From: Streptomyces sp. TRM70350
GTDB taxonomy: Bacteria > Actinomycetota > Actinomycetes > Streptomycetales > Streptomycetaceae
Direction of reading: 5' to 3'
Assembly (NCBI RefSeq): GCF_019219825.1
Contig: NZ_JAHUXH010000031.1
Span: 26,081 to 90,080, forward strand
Length of the DNA: 64,000 nucleotides
The translations under genes and the position numbers were made by a program. Position 1 is the first letter of the stretch. Each line of letters opens with the position of its first letter. Below, piece by piece: positions 43,048 through 51,157 of the stretch. Below the pieces are notes generated by a model. It did not search any database, was not told the DNA's origin, and saw only the letters and a list, made by a program, of their open reading frames with translations.

Positions 43048-44166
43048 ATGGAAATTCTCTGGGTCCTGATGGGCCTGCTCATGATCGGCTTCGTGCTGGG
43101 TCCGTTCGTGATGCGGCGGCGCAGGGGGATAGAGCTGGTCAAGCCGGGCCACCCGGACGCCGCGGACCCCGCGAACTACGGCTTCGTACGGCAGGAGGAG
43201 CTCGACGTCCGCATGCCCGGTCCCGACCAGGACCTGCTGGACGTCCTGGACCTGGTGCAGCGCACGCAGGACCACCGGGCCGCCGCGCAGCTCCTCGCGG
43301 GTACGGAGTCGGAGGGCGAGCGGCGCTGGCAGCGGGTGCAGGCCTTCGCCGGTGCCGCGGCGCTGGAGCTGCAGCAGCGGCCGGGTGGCGTCAGCGACAC
43401 GCCGGGCGGCCAGTGGCTGCGCGTGTGGCGGGCGGAGGCGCCCAAGGACGCGGGGGGCGCGGCGGTGCACGCCGAGTTCCTGGTACAGCAGGCGTGGCGG
43501 ACGGCGACGCCCGGCACGGACGAGTTCCGGATCATCATGGAGGAGGCGAAGGCGGCGTGCGGCGAGGCGGCGCTGCTCGCCCCCGGTGACCCGATCCCGT
43601 ACATCATCGAGCTGTCGGTGGCCCGTGGCCTGGCCTACCCGCGCGCGGAGTTCGAGCAGCTCTGGCTGAAGATCCTGGACCGCGCGCCGAACCACATGGG
43701 CGCGCACCTGGCTGCGCTGCACTACTGGTGCGAGAAGTGGCACGGTTCGCGTGAGCTGGCGACCCAGTTCGCGGAGGCCGCGGCGGCCCGCGCGCCGCAG
43801 GGCTCGCTGCTGGCGGCGATGCCGCTGTTCGCGGTGTTCGAGCACCTGCCCGAGGTCAACCTGGTCGCCGGTTTCTACCAGAGCGAGGTCGTGACCAAGG
43901 CGGTCCACGGCGCCCTCCACGCGGTGCACTCGGCCCGCTCCGACGACCCGATGCTGGCGCATGTGCGTCATCTGCTGGTGTTCTTCCTGGTCCGTTCCGA
44001 GCGCTGGGCGGAGGCCATGAGCCAGCTGATACACATCGACGGCCATGTGGGGGCCCTGCCCTGGACGCTGTCCCCGGACCCGGCAGCGGAGTTCGCGGTC
44101 TACCGGGCGCTGGCGGTGGCGGGCTACGAGGCGAACGGCGGCAGCCCGGCGACGCTGCCGCGCTGA
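43048..44166 (+). CDS. Membrane-anchored TPR-like hypothetical protein
   Basis: 372 aa. An N-terminal TM helix (ILWVLMGLLMIGFVLGPFVM) and basic stop-transfer (RRRRGIELVKPG) precede about 330 residues of helical-repeat sequence (LLDVLDLVQRTQDHRAAAQL; ELATQFAEAAAARAPQGSLL). No catalytic motif is evident. The C-terminal domain would be cytoplasmic. GAGG lies 4 nt before the ATG. I do not recognise a named family; conserved Streptomyces protein of unknown role. Confidence 0.8.
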   Translation: MEILWVLMGLLMIGFVLGPFVMRRRRGIELVKPGHPDAADPANYGFVRQEELDVRMPGPDQDLLDVLDLVQRTQDHRAAAQLLAGTESEGERRWQRVQAFAGAAALELQQRPGGVSDTPGGQWLRVWRAEAPKDAGGAAVHAEFLVQQAWRTATPGTDEFRIIMEEAKAACGEAALLAPGDPIPYIIELSVARGLAYPRAEFEQLWLKILDRAPNHMGAHLAALHYWCEKWHGSRELATQFAEAAAARAPQGSLLAAMPLFAVFEHLPEVNLVAGFYQSEVVTKAVHGALHAVHSARSDDPMLAHVRHLLVFFLVRSERWAEAMSQLIHIDGHVGALPWTLSPDPAAEFAVYRALAVAGYEANGGSPATLPR

Positions 44167-44174
44167 GGGCTTAG

Positions 44175-44334
44175 GGGTCCTTGCACTATGCCCGCCCGGG
44201 TCGCGCGGCCTGGCACCGCACCTCGCCGCGTTGCCGAAACGCCCAGGCAGCTCCGCTACCAGGGCGCTCCGGCGCCTTGCGATGCACGGCACCAGACCAC
44301 GCGACCTGACCGGACGCTCATAGTGCAAGGACCC
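44175..44334. mobile_element. 160-bp palindromic MITE with 16-bp terminal inverted repeats
   Basis: GGGTCCTTGCACTATG (44175-44190) is exactly repeated in inverse as CATAGTGCAAGGACCC (44319-44334). The interior is also an imperfect palindrome: GGTCGCGCGGCCTGGCACCG on the left mirrors the right arm read backwards, and the symmetry continues to the centre near 44255. There is no coding capacity. Flanks GCTTAG / TTTAAA give no clear target duplication. The rest of the 44167-44608 gap is noncoding and holds the msrA promoter. Confidence 0.85.
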
Positions 44335-44517
44335 TTTAAAGGCGCCGGTGGCTGGTCGCCCACCGCACTGCCGTACACGCGGCCCGTCCGCGCGGGCGGC
44401 CGCTGCGTGCGCACACTCGGCCCCTCCGCGCGGATGGCTGCTGCGGACGCACACGCGCCGCGTCCACACGCTCGGCGCGTCCGCGCAGGTGGCCGGCACC
44501 ACGGCCGACGTACGGCT

Positions 44518-44543
44518 GGAATGCGGGGCGGCGCTCGGACGTT
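44518..44543 (+). promoter_or_regulatory. Sigma-R promoter of msrA
   Basis: GGAAT (44518-44522), exactly 18 nt, then GTT (44541-44543): a perfect match to the thiol-stress sigma-R consensus, about 60 nt before the msrA start. msrA is a reported sigma-R target in S. coelicolor. Confidence 0.82.
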
Positions 44544-44608
44544 CCTCAGGTGCTGCCCCGTGAAGACCGGGAAGGCCCGTTGTAAGCCCGGGAAGAAGGA
44601 GCCCCGAC

Positions 44609-45286
44609 ATGCTGTTCGGCCGCACGCCCACCCTGCCCACCCCCGAGCAGGCGCTGAAGGGCCGCCCGGAGCCCGCCTTCACGGTCCCCGACCGCCACAC
44701 CGTCCTCGGCAATCCGCTGCTCGGCCCCTACCCCGAGGGCCTGGAGATCGCCGACTTCGGCCTCGGCTGTTTCTGGGGGGCCGAGCGCAAGTTCTGGCAG
44801 CTCCCGGCGGGCGTGTGGACGACCCTCGTCGGCTACCAGGGCGGCCACACCGAGAACCCGACGTATGAGGAGGTCTGCTCGGGCCTGACCGGCCACACGG
44901 AGGTCGTCCGCGTGGTCTACGACCCGAAGGTGATCTCGTACGACCGCCTCCTGAAGACCTTCTGGGAGGCCCACGACCCGACGCAGGGCTTCCGCCAGGG
45001 CAACGACGTCGGCACGCAGTACCGCTCGGCGATCTACACCCACACCCCGGAGCAGGCCGCGACCGCGGAGACCGCCCGCGAGGCGTACCAGAAGGTCCTG
45101 ACCGGCTCGGGCTACGGCAGGATCACGACGGAGATCCTCCCGGCGGAGGGCCGGCCGTTCTATCCGGCGGAGGGGTACCACCAGCAGTACCTGGACAAGA
45201 ACCCGGCGGGGTACTGCGGAATCGGTGGCACGGGGGTGTCGTGCCCGATCGGCGTGGCGCCCGCCCCACAGTCCACGGCCGAGTAG
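44609..45286 (+). CDS. msrA: Peptide methionine sulfoxide reductase MsrA
   Basis: 225 aa. Reduces the S-epimer of methionine sulfoxide in proteins. The catalytic Cys is in FGLGCFWGAERKFW. VGYQGGHTENPTYEEVCSG and EAHDPTQGFRQGNDVGTQYR are the family signatures, and resolving Cys candidates are in the tail (GYCGIGGTGVSCPIG). AAGGAG lies upstream of the ATG. Sigma-R promoter upstream. Confidence 0.96.
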   Translation: MLFGRTPTLPTPEQALKGRPEPAFTVPDRHTVLGNPLLGPYPEGLEIADFGLGCFWGAERKFWQLPAGVWTTLVGYQGGHTENPTYEEVCSGLTGHTEVVRVVYDPKVISYDRLLKTFWEAHDPTQGFRQGNDVGTQYRSAIYTHTPEQAATAETAREAYQKVLTGSGYGRITTEILPAEGRPFYPAEGYHQQYLDKNPAGYCGIGGTGVSCPIGVAPAPQSTAE

Positions 45287-45462
45287 ACCCCCGAACACCG
45301 GGCGGCTGCGCCGTTGCGATCGCAGGGGTGGCCATCAGGGCAGGGCACGAGTCATGTGTCGTTGCAAGCGAGTAGCTGTTTCTTCGCTTCTCCCTCACCC
45401 GTTCGAGCGGTGAAAAAGTGATCCTGCCCGATACGCTGACGCACGGGATCGGAGTCGCGCCC

Positions 45463-45830
45463 ATGGGGGCATCCATGACCACCTCCGCCGCCCTGGGCAA
45501 CCGCTCATCCCTCAGCCCCCAGCCACGGTTGCCGCGCTGCGGCAGGCCATCAGGCAGATCGCGCCCGCCGCACTACCTGCTTTCACTCGGGAGCTGGCCC
45601 AGGCGGCCGACCAGTCCCGGCAGGGCTCTGATCTAGCGCCTCTCCAGCGGTTCGTGGCCCGGTGGGCCGTCTATGTCCACGTCCAGCGCCGGCCGGACCT
45701 GGCAGCAGACCTCCGCCGCTGGGAAGACACCGCCGAGTCGGGCGATGCCGCCCAGGCACGACAGGCCGCCTCCGAGATCGGGCGGATCCTGGACGCGGCC
45801 CACGCGGCCATCGGTCTTCCGGCCCGGTGA
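45463..45830 (+). pseudogene. DUF6247-like gene, copy 1, one frameshift
   Basis: ATG 45463 or 45475 opens MTTSAA, then a 1-nt deletion near 45492 moves the coding frame. From there the frame reads QPLIPQPPATVAALRQAIRQ and on through VARWAVYVHVQRRPDLAADL to TGA 45828. The second part has no start codon of its own. The sequence resembles the DUF6247 family of small actinomycete proteins, often paired with a second small gene, as here (GTGA overlap). The GGAG 8 nt before ATG 45463 suggests that start. Confidence 0.65.
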
Positions 45831-46098
45831 GCGCCGGCTGGCGCTGGGAGTACGATCCCGACCACGACCATGTGGCGGGCGGCATCCCGCTCATGTAGTG
45901 GCGGAAGTGGAACGTCTGGCCGACCAGCTCGTCGACCTCGCCAGTACGGGCATCGATGTCAGCGACCTCGGCAACGGTCCCCGACCAGGCGGCCTGCGCC
46001 GCATGGACGCTGCCGGCGGCTGGTTCTACTTTCTGGTGGCACCGCGTGACCCGTTGATCATCACCGTCCGCATCGTGCCGCCGTTCGACGCGCTGTAG
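45827..46098 (+). pseudogene. Small partner gene (RelE/ParE-like fold?), copy 1, one frameshift
   Basis: From GTG 45827, overlapping the DUF6247 stop, the frame reads SAGWRWEYDPDHDHVAGGIP and stops at TAG near 45896 after a 1-nt loss. In the next frame it continues HVVAEVERLADQLVDLASTG, then GGWFYFLVAPRDPLIITVRI and VPPFDAL to TAG 46096. The strand pattern (GGWFYFL ... IITVRIVPP) recalls RelE/ParE toxins. That, and the toxin-antitoxin reading of the pair, is inference only. Confidence 0.6.
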
Positions 46099-46167
46099 CC
46101 ATCGGCCCGCAGAGAGGGAGAAATCAGCGGGTGTCCTGTGTGACTTGAGTACCAATAGGGTGCCTCC

Positions 46168-47283
46168 GTGACTGCCACGTTGAGTTCCACGAGAGCCCGC
46201 GCCGCACTCCGCACATCGGCGCGCGTCTCCGCGGAATTGCTGCTCATATTCCTGATGCTCGCGGTGACTTTGTGGATCTTGGGCCGGATGTGGTCGGTCG
46301 TCTGGCCTCTCGTGGTCGGCCTCCTTCTGACCACACTGACCTGGCCGCTGACTCGTTTCCTGCGTCGTCACGGGTGGAAACCCGCGCTCGCCGCGTCGGT
46401 CGTAACCGTGCTGTTCCTCCTGGTCGCCATGGGCGTCGTGGCGCTGATCGCAGTACCGGTGGCATCCCAGTCCGACGAGCTGACCGACGGCGTAGTCGAA
46501 GGCATCCAGAGGTTGCGCGAGTGGGCCGCCGGGCCGCCGTTGAACATCGGTGACGCCCAGATCGCCAAGGCCTTCGACACCGCGGTCGCCCGCGCCCAAG
46601 AGGGCCTCGGCAGCATGGTCGGCGCTGTCGTCACGGGAGTGAGCACCGTGGTGAACGGCTTGGTCACTGCCGTCCTGGCCCTCTTCCTGATGTTCTTCTT
46701 CCTCAAGGACGGCCCGCGGTTCCTGCCGTGGCTTGCTCGTCAGCTGCCCGGTCGGCTCGCCACCGACGTCCCGGCTGTGGCTGCGCGAGGCTGGGACACT
46801 CTGGGCGCGTTCGTGCGTTCCCAGGCGGCTGTCGGCCTGCTCGACGCCGTCCTGATCGGCCTGGGCCTGTGGATTCTGGGGGTACCGCTGGTGCTCCCGC
46901 TGGCGGTGCTGACCTTTGTCTCAGCGTTCGTGCCGATCATTGGCGCCCTGTTCGCCGGTTTCGTCGCGGTTCTTATCGCGCTGGTCTCCAACGGTCTGAC
47001 GGACGCGCTGATCGTGCTGGCCATCATCGTCGTGGTGCAGCAGCTCGAGGGCAACGTGTTCCAGCCCATGATCCAAAGTCGTGGGCTTGGCCTCCATGCG
47101 GCCGTGGTCCTGCTGGCGGTGACGTTGGGCGCCAGTCTGGTCGGCATCGTAGGCAGTCTGCTCGCAGTACCGATCGCCGCACTGATCGCGGTGATCTGGA
47201 ACTATGTGCGCGAGCAGCTCCGCGAGCCGTCACAGGAACCGGGGATCGACGAGTCGGACACCTGCGCCGCCGCCCCGTCCTAG
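46168..47283 (+). CDS. AI-2E family (PerM-like) transporter
   Basis: 371 aa with the AI-2E/PerM layout. Two N-terminal TM pairs (LLLIFLMLAVTLWILGRMWS; ALAASVVTVLFLLVAMGVVA) precede a cytoplasmic/linker region and then five or six TM helices in the C-terminal half. Family elements include FFLKDGPRFLPWL, FVSAFVPIIGALFAGFVAVL and VVQQLEGNVFQPMIQSRGLG. The family includes putative autoinducer-2 exporters and ion antiporters; substrate unknown. It stops 2 nt from the convergent nuclease gene and lies between two decayed copies of the DUF6247 module. Confidence 0.9.
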   Translation: MTATLSSTRARAALRTSARVSAELLLIFLMLAVTLWILGRMWSVVWPLVVGLLLTTLTWPLTRFLRRHGWKPALAASVVTVLFLLVAMGVVALIAVPVASQSDELTDGVVEGIQRLREWAAGPPLNIGDAQIAKAFDTAVARAQEGLGSMVGAVVTGVSTVVNGLVTAVLALFLMFFFLKDGPRFLPWLARQLPGRLATDVPAVAARGWDTLGAFVRSQAAVGLLDAVLIGLGLWILGVPLVLPLAVLTFVSAFVPIIGALFAGFVAVLIALVSNGLTDALIVLAIIVVVQQLEGNVFQPMIQSRGLGLHAAVVLLAVTLGASLVGIVGSLLAVPIAALIAVIWNYVREQLREPSQEPGIDESDTCAAAPS

Positions 47284-47285
47284 GA

Positions 47286-47975
47286 CTACGCAGGTGCGGC
47301 TCGGTCGCCGTCTCCGGTGGCCGACGGGCTGACAAACACCGCCAGATAGCGGAACTCTCCGCCTGGTCCATCCTGCCTGGAGTACTGCTCCCAAACGAGG
47401 GGATAGGCACCTCGCAGCCTGCAGGTGTTCGGCTGGTATGTCCCCTCGGCCCAGAGCAGCGTCCCGGCGAGCTCGCGCCCGTCGTGAATCCTGAAGTCGT
47501 GATCCCGAGTAGGTCGGCGGCCGGGGCCCGGCGGAGTCCACAAGGACGCCTCATTGGTCAGCATGAGCGCGAGGCCGTTCTGCTGGGACTGACGGCAGAA
47601 GCGCTCCAGCCTGGCTATGTCCCGAACGAAGTGCAGGCGAGCGAGGTCTGTGGCGGCATGTGCCTTCAAGGCGTAGTCCTCGCCTGGACTGCCGACCGTG
47701 CCCGTCCAACTCCGGGTGAAGTACTTGAACTCGATGGCAGTGCGAGCTTCCGGCCCGATGCACAGGAGGTCCAGGTACTCGGCCTTGCCCGACAGCCGCT
47801 GCGGGACCTCGAGCCTGGACTCCACCTCCGGCACCAACTCCCAGAGCACCCGCGCGAAACTGTGCTGAAGGTCGGCCTCGGAGTGGAAGACCCGCCTGTG
47901 CCGACGCAGCTGCGCCATGACCTCGCGAAGTGAGGTCCGTCCGGCAATGGTCTCTGAGTCGTGCATTGATGCCAT
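47286..47975 (-). CDS. PD-(D/E)XK nuclease-like protein
   Basis: 229 aa from ATG 47975 (no good ribosome site; another ATG lies 3 codons in). The N-terminal half has a restriction-endonuclease-like core: helix with Glu33 (FHSEADLQHSFARVLWELVP), strand with Asp69 (GKAEYLDLLCIG), and Glu82-x-Lys84 (ARTAIEFKYFTR), the E...D...ExK set of PD-(D/E)XK enzymes. The rest (about 100-229) is unrecognised. No methyltransferase or helicase partner is adjacent. It could be a solitary nuclease from a decayed defence or mobile module. Confidence 0.7.
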   Translation of the reverse strand: MASMHDSETIAGRTSLREVMAQLRRHRRVFHSEADLQHSFARVLWELVPEVESRLEVPQRLSGKAEYLDLLCIGPEARTAIEFKYFTRSWTGTVGSPGEDYALKAHAATDLARLHFVRDIARLERFCRQSQQNGLALMLTNEASLWTPPGPGRRPTRDHDFRIHDGRELAGTLLWAEGTYQPNTCRLRGAYPLVWEQYSRQDGPGGEFRYLAVFVSPSATGDGDRAAPA

Positions 47976-48040
47976 GGTCACGACGCCATTGAAGTGGTGC
48001 CTCGACCGAACTCTCAAGCCACGACGCCAGGTTCGGGCTC

Positions 48041-48217
48041 ATGGCCCAGTGGGCCGTCCATGTCCACATCCAGCGCCGGCCGGACCTGGCAGCAGCCCCC
48101 CGCCGCTGGGAAGACGCCGCCGAGTCCGGCGATGCCGCCCAAGCACGACAGGCCGCCTCTGAGATCGGGTGGATCCTGGGCCAAGCCCACGCAGCCGTCG
48201 GCCTCCCGGCCCGGTGA
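48041..48217 (+). pseudogene. DUF6247-like gene, copy 2, N-terminally truncated
   Basis: The C-terminal about 58 codons of the copy-1 protein recur here (MAQWAVHVHIQRRPDLAAAP ... AARQ-type helix ... QAHAAVGLPAR), ending at TGA 48215. The upstream half is missing: the homologous frame is closed by a TGA before 47995, and only an internal ATG (48041) remains. The GTGA overlap with the partner gene is kept. Confidence 0.65.
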
Positions 48218-48507
48218 GTACGGACTCGGGCTGGGAGTACGATCCCGACCACGCCCACGTGGCAGGCGGCATCGGCGGCATCCCCGTCCGCGTGGTGGCG
48301 GACAGGGAACGTCTGGCCGACCAACTCGTCGACCTCGCCAGCACCGGCATCGATGTCAGCGACCTCGGCAACGGCGCCCCCGACCGGGCGGTCTGCCCCG
48401 TATGGACGCAACTGGCGGCTGGTCCCGCTTCTGTCCCACTCCCTGGTACACCACGTGACCCGCTGATCAGCGTTGTCCGTATCGTGCCCCGGTTCGACTC
48501 GCTGTAG
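48214..48507 (+). CDS. Small partner gene, copy 2, open but with a frame-shifted segment
   Basis: 97 aa from GTG 48214. It begins STDSGWEYDPDHAHVAGGIG and shares DRERLADQLVDLASTGIDVS with copy 1. After DLGNG the middle about 25 residues (APDRAVCPVWTQLAAGPASV) are in a different frame from copy 1. The homologous residues (RPGGLPRMDATGGW) appear one frame over. The end returns to the shared frame (TPRDPLISVVRIVPRFDSL). Two compensating indels thus keep it open but replace its core strand. Probably non-functional or diverged. Confidence 0.55.
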   Translation: MSTDSGWEYDPDHAHVAGGIGGIPVRVVADRERLADQLVDLASTGIDVSDLGNGAPDRAVCPVWTQLAAGPASVPLPGTPRDPLISVVRIVPRFDSL

Positions 48508-48755
48508 CCCGCTGCCCGTCCGTCAGCCCGGAGTTGCCTGACACCGCGACCACGATGGGCCCCGCGTACCGGCGCCGGACCCGTCAGCCCCGTCCCGGTG
48601 CGGCAACAGCTCTGCCGCATCCTCGGTGCGGTGCAGCACGTCGCTGCCTTACGATCACCTGGCTGCGCCGCCGCCACCCCAGGGCACCCGGCCGGGAGAC
48701 CGGCGGCCCCTCGGGACAAGACTCCGGCGCGCGTCAATGGGAGGGAAAACCGCAT
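48508..48755. other. 248-bp noncoding gap
   Basis: Between the duplicated module and the FG-GAP gene. Nothing beyond the ribosome site (GGGAGGG near 48740) was found. Confidence 0.4.
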
Positions 48756-49982
48756 ATGCAGAACCGTTTCAACCGGAGCGTGGCCACACTCGTCGGCATC
48801 GCGCTCGCCGGCACCGGCCTGGCCGCCGTGAACGCCGTTCCGGCCGCCGCGAGTTCGTACGACTGCCCGGCGGGCTACTTCTGCGGGTGGACCGGCGGAA
48901 GCGCCAACGGCACGATGTGGAAGACGAACAAGAGCGTCGCGGACCTGGGCAGCTGGGACAACAAGATCCGCTCGTACGTCAACCGTACGAAGTCGATCGC
49001 CTGCGTCTACGAGGACAAGAACTACGAGCCGTGGGGCGGCTACTGGGCCCAGGAGCCGAACACGCCCGGCGAGTACAGTGGGTATCCGGTCGCGACCACC
49101 AGCTCGATCAAGTTCGTCCGTACCGAGCGGGAGTGCAGCCAGACCGCCTACCCGCGCTGGTACTCCGAGACCTCCCCGAAGGCGCAGGGGTTCGGGGACA
49201 TGAACGGCGACCGCAAGGCCGACGTGATCGCCCGGGACGAGGCCGGACGGCTCTGGCTCGCGCCGGGCAACGGCACCGGCAAGCTCATCGGCACGGGCGG
49301 CTGGAACAGCATGAACGCCCTCACCCGGCACGGCGACTTCAGCCGTGACGGCCGGGAGGACCTCCTCGCCCGCGAGGCGTCCACCGGCAAGCTGTGGCTC
49401 TACCCCGGAACCGGCACCGGCTCCCTCGGCGCCCGCAAGCTGCTCGGTGCGAGCGGCTGGAACGCCATGACCAAGATCACCGCCTTCGGCGACCTCACCG
49501 GCGACAGCCGCTCCGACCTGATCGCGGTCGAGAAGGCCACGGGCAAGCTGTGGCTCTACCCGGGCACCTCCACCGCCAGGCTCGGCGCCCGCAAGCTCAT
49601 CGGCTCGGGCGGCTGGAACAGCATGAACGCCCTCGTCGGCATCGGCGACGCGACCGGTGACGGCCGTCCCGACCTGTACGCGCGGGAGGCGTCCACCGGC
49701 AAGCTGTGGCTCTACCCGGGCACCTCCACCGCCAGGCTCGGCGCCCGCAAGCTCATCGGCTCGGGCGGCTGGAACGCCATGGCGAACCTCATCGCGGTGG
49801 GAGACTTCTCCGGCGACGGACGCCCCGACCTCGCCACGGTGACCAACGAGAAGTACGTGATCGACGGCTACCGGGGCCACCCGGGCTGGCTGGTCACCTA
49901 CCGGGGCCGGGACACCGGTGGCGGCCTGCTGCCCGGCGAACGGACCGACGGCGAGTGGTGGGGCCTGAACGGCGTCTTCTAG
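48756..49982 (+). CDS. Secreted protein: I36-like inhibitor domain fused to FG-GAP/VCBS repeats
   Basis: 408 aa from ATG 48756 (GGGAGGG upstream). A signal peptide (MQNRFNRSVATLVGIALAGT ... PAAA) is followed by a small Cys-rich domain like the Streptomyces metalloproteinase-inhibitor family I36 (DCPAGYFCGWTGGSANGTMW). About five 45-55-aa FG-GAP/VCBS-type propeller blades follow, each with a DxxGDGRxDL calcium-like loop (GDATGDGRPDLYAREASTG). The blades are nearly identical at DNA level, so the propeller grew by recent internal duplication. Possible extracellular adhesin, inhibitor or lectin-like protein. Confidence 0.85.
   Translation: MQNRFNRSVATLVGIALAGTGLAAVNAVPAAASSYDCPAGYFCGWTGGSANGTMWKTNKSVADLGSWDNKIRSYVNRTKSIACVYEDKNYEPWGGYWAQEPNTPGEYSGYPVATTSSIKFVRTERECSQTAYPRWYSETSPKAQGFGDMNGDRKADVIARDEAGRLWLAPGNGTGKLIGTGGWNSMNALTRHGDFSRDGREDLLAREASTGKLWLYPGTGTGSLGARKLLGASGWNAMTKITAFGDLTGDSRSDLIAVEKATGKLWLYPGTSTARLGARKLIGSGGWNSMNALVGIGDATGDGRPDLYAREASTGKLWLYPGTSTARLGARKLIGSGGWNAMANLIAVGDFSGDGRPDLATVTNEKYVIDGYRGHPGWLVTYRGRDTGGGLLPGERTDGEWWGLNGVF
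49542..49775 (+). repeat. Identical 78-bp repeat within the FG-GAP gene
   Basis: Positions 49542-49619 and 49698-49775 are identical over 78 bp, 156 bp (52 codons) apart. A third, diverged copy begins near 49386. Confidence 0.9.
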
Positions 49983-50025
49983 CCCTTGGCCGGCTGCTGC
50001 CAGCCCTCGGCCGGCTGCCGCCGGC

Positions 50026-50976
50026 TCAGTTCGACGACGTCGAAGACCCCGTCCCGGCCCGGGTCGCGTCCCGGCCCCAGCTGGCCAGCAGGCGCAGTGC
50101 CTCCGCGGACGGGGAGCCCGGCTCCGCGTGGTACGTGATCAGGGACTGCTCGGCGTCGTCGACCAGGCGGAACGTCTCGAAGGACAGGGACAGTTCACCG
50201 ACGAGCGGGTGCTGGAACCGCTTGACGCCGTGGCTCTTCTCCTTCACGTCGTGGGTGGCCCACAGCCGCCGGAACTCCGCACTCTTGACGGAGAGTTCCC
50301 CCACCAGGGCCGACAGGCGCGGGTCGTCCGGGTGGCAGCCGGCGTCCATGCGCAGAAAGGCGACGATGTCGGACGCCTTCTGGTCCCAGTCCACGAACAG
50401 CTCGCGGTACTCCGGCTTCAGGAACACCAGCCGCGCCCAGTTCCGCTGCTCCGTCGGCAGCTCCGCCCAGTCGCCGAAGACGGCCGCGGCCATGCGGTTC
50501 CAGGCCAGGATGTCCGAACGACGGCCCACGAGGTACGCGGGGACGCCGTCGAACATGTCCAGCAGCTGCCGCAGCGCGCCCCGCACCGGCTGGTTGCGTG
50601 CCGCGGGCTTCTTCTTGTGCTGCTTGGGCTTGGCCAGGTGCGTGAGGTGGGCGTGCTCGGCGTCGGTCAGCCGTAGCGCCCGCGCGATCGCGTCCAGCAC
50701 CTCCGCCGACACGTTCCGCCCGTTGCCCTGCTCCAGCCGCGTGTAGTACGCCACCGACACCCCGGCCAGCTGTGCCAGCTCCTCGCGACGCAGCCCCGGA
50801 ACCCTGCGGTGCCGCCCGTAGTCGGGCAGCCCCACGTCCTCCGGCTTCAGCCGGGCCCTCCGGCTGCGCAGGAACTCGCTCAGCTCGGCGCGCCGGTCCA
50901 GGCCGCCGCCGGGCTCCGGCACGGGCACGGCCTGTCCGCCGCCGGGCTCCGGCACGGACATGGGCTGTTCATCCAT
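50026..50976 (-). CDS. XRE-family regulator of the MmyB type
   Basis: 316 aa from ATG 50976; ATG 50991 is an alternative. After a short repeated Pro/Gly lead (VPEPGGGQAVPVPEPGGG), an HTH_31-type domain lies at about 30-110 (LGPEDV-like GLPDYGRHRRVPGLRREELA, QLAGVSVAYYTRLEQGNGRN). The C-terminal MmyB-like/PAS-like ligand domain (about 135-290) has RRSDILAWNRMAAAVFGDWA and RNWARLVFLKPEYRELFVDW. These proteins often control a divergent oxidoreductase; here that is the alcohol dehydrogenase at 51158. Ligand may be a fatty acid in this family. Confidence 0.92.
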   Translation of the reverse strand: MDEQPMSVPEPGGGQAVPVPEPGGGLDRRAELSEFLRSRRARLKPEDVGLPDYGRHRRVPGLRREELAQLAGVSVAYYTRLEQGNGRNVSAEVLDAIARALRLTDAEHAHLTHLAKPKQHKKKPAARNQPVRGALRQLLDMFDGVPAYLVGRRSDILAWNRMAAAVFGDWAELPTEQRNWARLVFLKPEYRELFVDWDQKASDIVAFLRMDAGCHPDDPRLSALVGELSVKSAEFRRLWATHDVKEKSHGVKRFQHPLVGELSLSFETFRLVDDAEQSLITYHAEPGSPSAEALRLLASWGRDATRAGTGSSTSSN

Positions 50977-51157
50977 ACGTCCAGTATTCATGGCTGTTCA
51001 TGGTCGTACGCCCCTCAACCTGTCCCCGCCAGTGGTAGGCACAGCAGACGTACGCAAAGCCGTGACCTGGGTGGATGGGCGATCCGGCGGCAGCCTGGAT
51101 GATGTGCCCGGTCACGAAGGCAGCCGGGCGCGATCACATCGCTAGGAGACCCCCGGC

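Noticed and set aside
44341..44517. Possible small gene between the MITE and the msrA promoter
   Set aside because: Frames are Arg/Ala-rich without a ribosome site, and the stretch leads straight into the sigma-R promoter.
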